Source of the DNA: Terriglobia bacterium
GTDB lineage: Bacteria; Acidobacteriota; Terriglobia; Bryobacterales; UBA6623
DNA: 64,000 nt
NCBI GenBank assembly: GCA_009838515.1
Contig: VXRL01000084.1
Location: 62,001-126,000, forward strand
Direction of reading: 5' to 3'
The translations under genes were made by a program, and so were the position numbers. Positions 46,867-54,667 of the stretch are shown here, piece by piece. Under the pieces are notes generated by a model. The model was not told the DNA's origin and made no database searches. It was given only the letters and a program-made list of their open reading frames with translations. How positions within the stretch are numbered: position 1 is the stretch's first letter; each line of letters opens with the position of its first letter.

Positions 46867-49677
46867 CTAAGGGTTGTAGCCGGAACTGACGAGCAGCGGA
46901 ACTCCCTGCGCCCGCACGAGCTTGGCGAATACCGCCTTGGGCACGACCTCGCCCGTGGCGGGATTCTCAAAGCTGTAATACCAGAACGACTCCCCGAAAA
47001 GCGTGGCGGCTTCGATCGCGTTTCTGCCGTCGAACAACACCTCAGGGATCCGCCCTGATGTCGCGAAACTGGCCGCGTTGCCGCTGAATTCGACTATGCC
47101 CGTTTCGACGTTGAGACCGGAGATGTAGATCGGGCCGTGCTTCCAGCGCGGGTCGTTCGACAGCACCGGGCCGGCGAAATATCCGGCCGACTCGACTTCC
47201 AGCGCCGCGCAGCGCACGAATTCCTGCAGCCTCCGGTCGCCCGGGTTGGCGGCCAGATCCGCCGCGTTGACCTCGCTCGGGTCGCAGGCTCCCGGAAAGT
47301 CCCGCGCGTAGATCCCGGCACCGATCGCCGCCCGATCCCCGCCCCAGTCGATCTCCATCACGTACGAGCTCTTCGGCTGGCTCCGACCCGTGGCCGGGTT
47401 GTTGAACGCGTAGTAGATCCAGCCTTCGTCCACTGCCGACAGGATCCGGTGCAGCTCGTAGTAGTAGTCGCTGCCGAAGCTGTCGATCGAGGTTCCCCAG
47501 ACCGAGCCCTCACGGGCCGGGTCCGGCGGGAACACGTGTGCCACCGCGGTCTCGCCGGACGGCTCCACTTCGTCCACGAACACGTAGGTCGGGCCGGACT
47601 TCCAGCGCGCGTCCTCGTTGAACGCCCGCCGCGCCTCCTCCTCGCCGTGCTCCAGCGCGTACTCCGCCGCGCACTGCACGAACGCCTGCAGGTCCGACTG
47701 CGTGCGCACGGCTGCTGCCGTCACGTAGTTGTCCGCGCAGCGCGGCCCCGTGGCGGCCGCAGCCGGATACCCGGCCCCGACCAGCAGCGGCACTCCCTGC
47801 GCCACCACCCGCTTCAAGAAGCCCGCCTTCGGCTGGTATGCGCCTGTCATCGGGTTGTAGGAGCGGTAGTACACATAGCTCTCGCCGAACGTGCCTCCGA
47901 CCGCAGCCATGTCGCGCCCGCCGAACTGGTCCCCGCGCGGGCCGCCGCGCCCCCACTCGTGCGGCGCCCTGCCGTTGACCCGCACCGGCTGGCCCGACAT
48001 CACCTGGTTGCCCAGCATGTCCAGCACGTAGACGTAATTCTCCCCGTCCGTCCAGCGCGGGTCCCGCTCGATCTCCCGCTTGGAGAAGTAGCCGCCCGCT
48101 TCTACCACCATCGCCGCGCAGCGCACGAACTCCCGCAAGGTCTCCGCGCTCGGAGCGGCGCCAAGGGCCGCCGCGTTCACCTCGTCGGCATAGCAGGTGC
48201 CCGGCCAGTCGCGCGAGTAGATGCCGGCCCCAATCACGGCCGGCTCGCCGTCCCAGTCAGTCTCGATGATGTAGGAGGCCTTGGCCGACTTCTTGCCGGT
48301 CGCCGGGTTGGGGAACGAGTAGTAGGTCCAGCCAGCGTCCACCGCCCGTGTCATGCGGTAGATCTCGTAGAAGAGGTCGTTGCCGAAGTCGTCGATCGCC
48401 TCGCCCCAGACGCCGCCCTCGCGGGAAGGGTCCGGCGGGTAGACGAAGGTCTTGGCGTCGGTGCCGGACTTGGCGATGCCGTCGACGAACACGTAGGTGG
48501 GTCCGTGCTTCCAGCGCTCGTCCTCGTTGAAGGCGCGGCGGGCCTCGGCCGTGCCGTGCTCGGCGAGGTACTCGGCGGCGCACTCCACGAACGCCCGAAT
48601 GTCGCTCTGGGTGCGAACCGCGCTCGCTGCGATGTTGCGGTCACTGCAGCCGCTCGTTATCGCTCCCGAGCTGCCGAGATAGATGCCGGAGCCTATGACG
48701 GCCTTCTGCTGCGAGTTGGGCACCGAGAAGCTCACCGCATAACCGAGCTTGGGGGACCCGGTGTCCTCGTCTCCCACGATGGTGGGGTCGTCGTAGTGGT
48801 ACTGCAAGAACTTCCGACCATCACGGCGCGCACCTCCGAGCAGCTCCTCGGCGAACCTCACGCCGTTGATGTCCGTCCTGGTCAAGTCCGTGGGCCTACC
48901 TTCGCGAAACTGTTCGGTTGCGTGAAACAGAATGAAGCCTCCACCACTCACGACCCACAGGTAGACGGAGCCTGACTTCCAGTCTCCTCCTTCCAACCGG
49001 AAGGCGTTTCTGATCCCGGTAAGGGTGCTGTAGCCTTCGGACAGGGCTTCGCGGTACACCCTGGCTGCTTCCTCGACGAACGTGATGAGTGTCTCGCGGT
49101 CCTTGACTTGCGATGCGGTCACGGCCGGCTTCGGCAGATTCGGGATCGCGACTGGGACATGGGACACGTCCTGCGAGTAGCCACCGGCCAGCACGAATTT
49201 TCTTCCGGTGATCCCAGAGGTGTATGTGACAGCGTATGCCGTCTTCGGCTCCCCGTCGTTGTACCTGACGAAATCACCGCCTCGGGCAGCGGCCGCGAGG
49301 AGTTCCTGGACGACCCTGAGTCCATCGTCGTCCACGACACCCAGCAGATTCTTGCTCTCCGCCGTTTGATCGTTCCCGTGGATGAACGGCTCCCCGGTCG
49401 GGAGGAAGATGATGAGGAACATCGATCCGGACTTCCAGTCGCCCTCTGTTCTCAGCCTCTCCCTGAGCTTTGCTCCTTCGTTTATGTCCGTGATCGCCTC
49501 GATTGCCGCACTTGCCCCCGAGACGAAGGCCCTGAGGCTTGCATCATCCTTGACCTGGCTGGCAGTTGTCTGGGCCTCGGCAGCCCGGCTCGCCAACATG
49601 ACCAATGCCAGAACGGCGAGGGCCAGCGCCCCCTTCCTTATCAATGGCAGCGTGTTCTCTTGCGTGAAGCGATGCAT
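46867..49677 (-). CDS. Exported tandem Cache-domain protein B (about six modules)
   Basis: 936 residues with signal peptide GALALAVLALVMLASRAAEAQ. Module 1 (about 38-175) has DWKSGSMFLIIFLPTGE; module 2 (about 185-340) has DWKSGSVYLWVVSGGG and ends in VIGSGIY. Modules 3-6 (about 342-936) are nearly identical to those of protein A except near the last module, where similarity falls. Modules 1-2 are unlike modules 1-2 of A, so the two proteins share a common sensor core with different N-terminal halves. Both genes end towards each other. As in A, no output domain exists, which suggests a soluble periplasmic or secreted binder. Confidence 0.8.
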   Translation of the reverse strand: MHRFTQENTLPLIRKGALALAVLALVMLASRAAEAQTTASQVKDDASLRAFVSGASAAIEAITDINEGAKLRERLRTEGDWKSGSMFLIIFLPTGEPFIHGNDQTAESKNLLGVVDDDGLRVVQELLAAAARGGDFVRYNDGEPKTAYAVTYTSGITGRKFVLAGGYSQDVSHVPVAIPNLPKPAVTASQVKDRETLITFVEEAARVYREALSEGYSTLTGIRNAFRLEGGDWKSGSVYLWVVSGGGFILFHATEQFREGRPTDLTRTDINGVRFAEELLGGARRDGRKFLQYHYDDPTIVGDEDTGSPKLGYAVSFSVPNSQQKAVIGSGIYLGSSGAITSGCSDRNIAASAVRTQSDIRAFVECAAEYLAEHGTAEARRAFNEDERWKHGPTYVFVDGIAKSGTDAKTFVYPPDPSREGGVWGEAIDDFGNDLFYEIYRMTRAVDAGWTYYSFPNPATGKKSAKASYIIETDWDGEPAVIGAGIYSRDWPGTCYADEVNAAALGAAPSAETLREFVRCAAMVVEAGGYFSKREIERDPRWTDGENYVYVLDMLGNQVMSGQPVRVNGRAPHEWGRGGPRGDQFGGRDMAAVGGTFGESYVYYRSYNPMTGAYQPKAGFLKRVVAQGVPLLVGAGYPAAAATGPRCADNYVTAAAVRTQSDLQAFVQCAAEYALEHGEEEARRAFNEDARWKSGPTYVFVDEVEPSGETAVAHVFPPDPAREGSVWGTSIDSFGSDYYYELHRILSAVDEGWIYYAFNNPATGRSQPKSSYVMEIDWGGDRAAIGAGIYARDFPGACDPSEVNAADLAANPGDRRLQEFVRCAALEVESAGYFAGPVLSNDPRWKHGPIYISGLNVETGIVEFSGNAASFATSGRIPEVLFDGRNAIEAATLFGESFWYYSFENPATGEVVPKAVFAKLVRAQGVPLLVSSGYNP
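47258..48608 (-). repeat. Right arm of 1,351-bp near-identical inverted repeat
   Basis: The complement matches 44661-46011 without indels. The six residue changes relative to A are N to D (DWNGEP/DWDGEP), L to V (NYLYV/NYVYV), V to I (TSVDS/TSIDS), L to A (LSLVD/LSAVD), N to G (DWNGDR/DWGGDR) and S to A (YSRDF/YARDF). Confidence 0.9.
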
Positions 49678-49688
49678 CGTGCCACGGG

Positions 49689-49694
49689 ATTATA
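49689..49694 (-). promoter_or_regulatory. Possible -10 box of Cache gene B
   Basis: TATAAT on the minus strand, ending 11 bp before the ATG at 49677. No matching -35 is seen. If used, the transcript leader would be only about four bases, as proposed for vapB. Confidence 0.3.
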
Positions 49695-49809
49695 TCGTTT
49701 CTGGGTGCACCGCCGCCCTTGCCAGCGCCGGGCGCATCAGCGACCCGCCAATCCGCGAATTCTCGTTCGGCAGTGAACCCAAGCAGCGAGCAACCTGATC
49801 AGGACCGCG

Positions 49810-50235
49810 ATGGCGCATGGCGTCGCATGTCCCCGGACGGTGATGGGCTGGTTCCCCTGCACGGCCCGGACCCTTGACGTGCTCGGCGACCTGCTCGCCC
49901 TCGCTGCCGGTTCTGCCGCCTCCCAAAGCACCACCAGCATGGTCGGCACCACCTGGCAAGCCACCGGCAGTTCTTTCTTCCCTAGCCAGGGCACGGCCGA
50001 GCGATTCACCACTGGCGGAACCAGCGCAGGGTACAGACTGACGGGCACCGACGTCCAGCTCTCAACGGTGACGAACGCATCGCAGCTCATCAACTGCGTG
50101 TCCATCCGCGGGGTAAGGTCGGGCGGTGGCCCGGCCACCTCGCTCGGGAGGCTAACCGCACCCTCCTGTTTCGCCTCGGACGCCCAAATCAGGAATTCCA
50201 CGGCGGCCATCGACCTAGAGCCGTTGACCTCCTAA
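49810..50235 (+). pseudogene. Remnant of a secreted beta-sandwich repeat protein
   Basis: The plus frame holds AERFTTGGTSAGYRLTGTDV followed by QLSTVTNASQL and PATSLGRLTAPS. This follows the order of a common extracellular repeat, AQxFTTGxxxxGYxLxSVxLxL...GxPGTSLGTLTxPS. Only one unit is present, the N-terminus has no signal peptide, and the N-terminal 40 residues look random. It is best explained as a fragment of a longer, lost surface-protein gene. Confidence 0.4.
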
Positions 50236-50263
50236 TCCGGCGTGATTGGAGCGCGCTCAGGCC

Positions 50264-50530
50264 CTAGCCCGACTCACCGCGTTGTTGCGGCACGAGCACG
50301 AGCTTGGGGTTGGGCACGTATCGCACCTCAAGGTCGGTCGCAGCGCCTTGCTTGGCGCCCTCGCCACGGACGATAGAAGCCGGCCCGTCCGGATCTAGGC
50401 TCACGCGATGCCCGAGGGAAAGGCGCCGACGGCCGTTAGCTTCCAACTCCGCACGAAGGTGCAGCCGTGGAGGGAGCGGTTCGCTAGGTGGCTGCCGCCG
50501 ATAGAAAAGCCAGCTCCCAGATCCGCCCAA
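50264..50530 (-). CDS. Short ORF downstream of sulfatase, unknown
   Basis: 88 residues, starting 6 bp after the sulfatase stop and in the same direction. The last 50 residues (SLGHRVSLDPDGPASIVRGE; DLEVRYVPNPKLVLVPQQRG) have a coding-like, GC3-rich codon use. The first 30 do not. It may be the 3' end of a truncated gene or a small co-transcribed gene; I do not recognise the family. Confidence 0.3.
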   Translation of the reverse strand: MGGSGSWLFYRRQPPSEPLPPRLHLRAELEANGRRRLSLGHRVSLDPDGPASIVRGEGAKQGAATDLEVRYVPNPKLVLVPQQRGESG

Positions 50531-50536
50531 GACGCG

Positions 50537-52021
50537 CTACGGCCTAGGAAGCGCTGTCTGCTGCTCAAACACGTCGACCGGCTTCCACAACCTCTCTTCC
50601 TTGTACTCCCGGTATCGCGCCGCGTCAGCCTGCGGGTTCTTGGTCGGCATCTGCGCCCGAACGGAGTCACGCCAGGAACGGAGTTTCGCCAGAAGCTCCC
50701 GGGTCTTGTCAGGCATCGCCGCAGACAGGTCGCTCGTCTCGCCGATGTCCTCGCGTAGATCGTAGAGCTCGGTGTGCCCGTCCTCGTAGAACTCGAGCAG
50801 CTTGAACGGCCCGTCCCGCACAGCGCCGTAAGGAGTGCACGTGATGATCGGCGTGTGCGCGTTGTAGTGCGGGTAGTGCCAGAAAATCGGTCCCCGGCGA
50901 AACTCCTCGTCCCCCTTGAGAAGCGGGGTCAGGCTCTTGCCGTCGACCTGCTCCTGCGCGTCCACCCCGGCGATGTCAAGAATTGTCGGGAAGAGATCCA
51001 CGCTGATCACGGGCTCTTCGACTACCAGGCCTCCGGGCTGCGCCGGCCAGCGGACGATTAGCGGGACGCGCACACCGCCTTCCCATGCCGTGCTCTTCTC
51101 TCCCCGTAGCGGCAGATTCGACGTAATGCGTCCGTCCTTCGACAGGCCGCCGTTGTCGGAGAAGAAAACGAAGACGGTTCGTTCCGCTACGCCCAGTTGT
51201 TCGAGCTTCGCAGCGACGGCACCGACACTCTGGTCCAACCCTTCGACCATGGCCGCGTATTCCGGATTCTTCTGAGAGTCGGTCGGCCGCTTCTGGCGGT
51301 ATTTCTCCACGAGCTCTGGCTTGCCCTCGATCCGCGTGTGGACCGCATAGTGGGAGAGGTAGAGAAAGAAAGGCTGATCCCCGTGGCGGTCGAGGAAAGC
51401 CTCGGCCTCGCGCGTGATGCGATCGGTGAGGTACTCGCCGGGCCGTTCGTCGGGAAAGGGGCGCCAGCCGAGCCGCTGGATCTTGGCGGCCGGCCAATAG
51501 GGCGGAAACATGTTCGAGTGCGAACCCGCATGACTGCCGCCGACGCTGAACTGGAAGCCGTGATCCTCCGCCCACCAGCCTTTCTGCCCTAGATGCCACT
51601 TGCCGACGGCGGCGGTGACATAGCCAGCCTCGGAAAGCGCCTCGGCGAGCGTTGTCTCCTCGTGTCGTAAGTAGTTAGTCCATTTCGGAATCTTGAGCTT
51701 CGCGCCCGGCGGCGTCCTGCCAGGGATCCAGTCGGTCACGTGCGTCGACGCCGGATACCTGCCGGTAAGAATGCTTGCGCGCGTCGGCGAGCAGGAATTC
51801 CCCGCCGCGTAAGCGTCGGTAAAGCGCACGCCGTCCGCAGCAAGGCGGTCGATGTGTGGCGTCTCGTAGTAGGTGCTCCCATAGCTGCCCAGATCCCGCC
51901 AGCCCAAATCGTCCGCTAGGACGAACACGAAGTTTGGGCTCGCAGCGCCAAGAAGGCCGGCCGCCACGGCGGCGACAACGGCGAGACGGAGCATGGAGGC
52001 CCAGCGCCGGCTATTGGTCAT
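50537..52021 (-). CDS. Secreted type I sulfatase (arylsulfatase-like)
   Basis: 494 residues with signal peptide LRLAVVAAVAAGLLGAAS; an ATG nine codons in (51994) is an alternative start. Formylglycine motif C77-S-P-T-R81 followed by ASILTGR, metal pair D37-D38 in VLADDLGW, and VGKWHLG and FFSDNGGLSKDG carry other active-site residues. ELYDLREDIGETSDL closes the fold. The size fits S1-family sulfatases acting on sulfated polysaccharides or sterols. It is only distantly related to the sulfatase at 17757. Confidence 0.92.
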   Translation of the reverse strand: MTNSRRWASMLRLAVVAAVAAGLLGAASPNFVFVLADDLGWRDLGSYGSTYYETPHIDRLAADGVRFTDAYAAGNSCSPTRASILTGRYPASTHVTDWIPGRTPPGAKLKIPKWTNYLRHEETTLAEALSEAGYVTAAVGKWHLGQKGWWAEDHGFQFSVGGSHAGSHSNMFPPYWPAAKIQRLGWRPFPDERPGEYLTDRITREAEAFLDRHGDQPFFLYLSHYAVHTRIEGKPELVEKYRQKRPTDSQKNPEYAAMVEGLDQSVGAVAAKLEQLGVAERTVFVFFSDNGGLSKDGRITSNLPLRGEKSTAWEGGVRVPLIVRWPAQPGGLVVEEPVISVDLFPTILDIAGVDAQEQVDGKSLTPLLKGDEEFRRGPIFWHYPHYNAHTPIITCTPYGAVRDGPFKLLEFYEDGHTELYDLREDIGETSDLSAAMPDKTRELLAKLRSWRDSVRAQMPTKNPQADAARYREYKEERLWKPVDVFEQQTALPRP

Positions 52022-52135
52022 GGTTTCGTCCTCTCACGCCAAGCCTTGGTCTCTGGATCCACGGCGAAGGCTGACTTGCGCGACGCTACCGGCACGTTCG
52101 TCTACCTATGTGTCCGGGTCGGACCCTTGTGGGTG

Positions 52136-52211
52136 TGGTGAGGCGGCCGGGACTCGAACCCGGGACCCACGGCTTAAAAGGCCGTTGCTCTACCAACTGA
52201 GCTACCACCCC
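52136..52211 (-). tRNA. tRNA-Lys (anticodon UUU)
   Basis: The complement folds as a 76-nt tRNA including an encoded CCA. The acceptor stem GGGGTGG pairs with CCGCCTC (one G-T pair at position 2 and one T-G at 5). The D arm is GCTCAGTTGGTAGAGC, the anticodon arm is ACGGC-CTTTTAA-GCCGT with anticodon TTT, and the T arm is CCGGG-TTCGAGT-CCCGG. It sits between the sulfatase and the APC permease. No attachment-site duplication or integrase is seen next to it. Confidence 0.97.
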
Positions 52212-52392
52212 ATCATCCAGACAGGGCACGCTCGTCCGCACCCGAGAATGCGGTGGCGCCGATCCCTCTCAGAGTAGCAACTGCGCTACGGGAAGGGGCC
52301 CGCCAGCCGGTCCAGCCAGATCGAGCAAGCTCGACCCGCCGCGTTTCAAGCGAAGTGGTACGCTGCCCTAGGCGCGAAGCGCCGTATCCGAC

Positions 52393-53739
52393 ATGGCACA
52401 AATGCATCGCAGGCTGGGACTGCTGAATGCGACCACGATCAACATGTCCAATATGGTCGGGATCGGGCCGTTCATCGCGATCGCTTTAATCCTGAAAACC
52501 CTGGCAGGGCCGCAGGCATATCTCGCCTGGGTGGTCGGGACCGTCATCGCGCTGGCCGACGGCATGGTCGTGGCCGAGCTCGGCGCGGCCAAGCCTGCCG
52601 CCGGCGGCACCTACGTGTTCCTGCGGGAAGGCTTCGGCCCGCGCAAATGGGGCCGGATGCTGGCCTTCCTGTTCGTCTGGCAGATTCTTTTCGCAGGGCC
52701 GCTCGAGATCGCAAGCGGCAACATCGGCCTTGTCCAATACCTGCGAGTGTTCCTCCCAAACCTGTCCGAGCTCGACGGCAAGCTGCTGGCCGCGGGCATC
52801 TGCGCCCTGCTGGTCGTGGCGCTATACCGGCGCATCGACGACATCGCCAAGCTCATGTTCGGGCTGTGGTCGGTGATGCTGCTGACTACGGGCTGGGTCA
52901 TCGTCACCGGGATCCTGCACTTCGACCCCGCGCTAGCGTTTGACCTGCCCGAAAACGCGTTTCGTTTCGACCTCGGATTCCTGGCCAGCCTCGGCGAGGG
53001 CTCGGCCGAGGTGCTCTACCTGTTTCTCGGCTACTACCAGGTCTGTTACCTCGGCGGAGAGATTCGCGATCCGGGACGGACCATCCCCCGGGCGGTGCTC
53101 TACTCGATCCTGGCCGTAGCAGCCATCGACATTGCCATCTCGTTCAGCTTCATCGGCGTCGTGCCGTGGCGCGAGGCCATGGAGTCTCAGTTCCTCGGCG
53201 CCCTGTTCGTGGAGCGCGTGTACGGGGCATGGGCCGCGCAAGTGCTGGCCGGCATGATCGTGGTCACCGCGTTCGGGTCGATCTTCGCGCTGTTGCTGGG
53301 CTATTCCCGCGTGCCCTACGCGGCGGCCCGCGACGGCGTCTTCTTCCGCCAGCTCGCCGAGCTGCACCCGACCAAGGAGTTCCCGCATCGTTCGCTGTTG
53401 CTGATCGGCGCGGGCGCGATCTGTGCCAGCTTCTTCAGCCTCGACCAAGTCATCAAGGCCCTAATGGCCGCCCGCATCCTCATCCAATTCCTCGGGCACA
53501 CCTTCGCTCTGTTCCTAATTCGCTCGCGGCGTCCCGACATCGAGCGGCCGTTCAGCATGTGGGGCTATCCGCTGCCGGCGATCGTATCGATCGTGGGTTA
53601 TATTTATGTATTCCTGTCGCTTGGCACCACGTTCGTTCTGTTCGGGATCGGCACGCTCCTGCTTGGGGCGATCGTCTACCTAGCGATGGCGAGGCACCAG
53701 CGCGAGTGGCCCTTCGCTAGAAGTTCAGCGCAGCAGTAA
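52393..53739 (+). CDS. APC-superfamily amino-acid permease
   Basis: 448 residues with about 12 membrane helices. The first helix motif NMVGIGPFIAIALILK is the APC substrate-binding unwound segment (GIGPF), and ELGAAKPAAGGTYVFLREGFG is the conserved loop after TM2. LGYSRVPYAAARDGVFFRQL is the usual TM8-9 linker. It imports amino acids or related compounds with protons; the specific substrate is unknown. The PIG-L gene follows after 16 bp. Confidence 0.88.
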   Translation: MAQMHRRLGLLNATTINMSNMVGIGPFIAIALILKTLAGPQAYLAWVVGTVIALADGMVVAELGAAKPAAGGTYVFLREGFGPRKWGRMLAFLFVWQILFAGPLEIASGNIGLVQYLRVFLPNLSELDGKLLAAGICALLVVALYRRIDDIAKLMFGLWSVMLLTTGWVIVTGILHFDPALAFDLPENAFRFDLGFLASLGEGSAEVLYLFLGYYQVCYLGGEIRDPGRTIPRAVLYSILAVAAIDIAISFSFIGVVPWREAMESQFLGALFVERVYGAWAAQVLAGMIVVTAFGSIFALLLGYSRVPYAAARDGVFFRQLAELHPTKEFPHRSLLLIGAGAICASFFSLDQVIKALMAARILIQFLGHTFALFLIRSRRPDIERPFSMWGYPLPAIVSIVGYIYVFLSLGTTFVLFGIGTLLLGAIVYLAMARHQREWPFARSSAQQ

Positions 53740-53755
53740 ACGTCGAGAAAACCCC

Positions 53756-54625
53756 ATGCGCGGCGCCGGCCTGACCCTGCTTCTGACCATGACGCTCACC
53801 GCCACACCAGCCCTCGCCGAACCGATCCGCGTGATCGCCATCGGCGCTCACCCAGACGACTGCGACATCAAGGCCGGCGGCATTGCGGCCAAGTACGCCT
53901 CCCTAGGCCACAAGGTGCGCTTCGTGTCCGTCACCAACGGCGATGCGGGACACCAAGCCGAGGGCGGCGGCATGCTGGCGGCGCGGAGGCGAGCGGAGGC
54001 TCAAGAGTCAGGTCGCCGTCTTGGCATCGAGTACATCGTGCTGGACAACCACGACGGGGAGTTGGTGCCCAGCCTCGACGTTCGCCTCCAAATCATCCGA
54101 CAGATCCGCGAATGGGACGCCGACATCGTTATCGCGCCGCGCCCCAACGACTATCACCCGGACCATCGCTACACGGGCATCCTAGTCCAAGACGCTTCGT
54201 ACATGGTCACAGTGCCGAATATCGCCAGCGACACCCCCGCGATCAAGAAGAATCCGCTGTTCCTGTACTTCTCGGACCGCTTCTCGCGGCCGCAGCCTTT
54301 CCGCCCTGACATCGTCGTTTCCATCGACGACGTGTTGGAGCAGAAATACTCCGCCCTAGACGCTCACGTGTCACAGTTCTACGAATGGCTTCCGTGGCAC
54401 GCGGGCGTGCTGGACGAGGTGCCCGCAGACCCGGACGCTCGCTTGGCGTGGCTGAAGTCCCGGCGGAGTTTCGCCATTCGCGACGAGTGGCGCGAAGCCG
54501 CGAGGGCGCGCTACGGGGCCGACGCGGACGCCATCCGCAATGCGGAGGCCTTCGAGATTACCGAGTACGGTATGCAGCCGAGCGAGGACCAAATCCGGGC
54601 GCTCGTGCCATTCTTCCCGCAATAG
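53756..54625 (+). CDS. Exported PIG-L family deacetylase
   Basis: 289 residues, signal peptide LLLTMTLTATPALAE. The zinc motif AHPDDCD is at 31-37 and the third His is in the HPDHRYTG block near 134-141, both required for N-acetyl-sugar deacetylation. The family acts on GlcNAc-type substrates such as GlcNAc-PI, mycothiol or bacillithiol precursors, or chitin fragments. Export suggests a nutrient or envelope glycan rather than a thiol precursor. Confidence 0.88.
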   Translation: MRGAGLTLLLTMTLTATPALAEPIRVIAIGAHPDDCDIKAGGIAAKYASLGHKVRFVSVTNGDAGHQAEGGGMLAARRRAEAQESGRRLGIEYIVLDNHDGELVPSLDVRLQIIRQIREWDADIVIAPRPNDYHPDHRYTGILVQDASYMVTVPNIASDTPAIKKNPLFLYFSDRFSRPQPFRPDIVVSIDDVLEQKYSALDAHVSQFYEWLPWHAGVLDEVPADPDARLAWLKSRRSFAIRDEWREAARARYGADADAIRNAEAFEITEYGMQPSEDQIRALVPFFPQ

Positions 54626-54667
54626 CGCAGACCGCTGCGCTCCGTCGGTCGGTACAATTGTGGTGCC

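Noticed and set aside
47137-48975. 612-codon antisense frame across Cache gene B
   Set aside because: It is the same shadow as in gene A, conserved only because the repeat arms are nearly identical.
52100-52330. Genomic-island attachment site at tRNA-Lys
   Set aside because: No integrase and no repeated tRNA 3' end were seen within the window.
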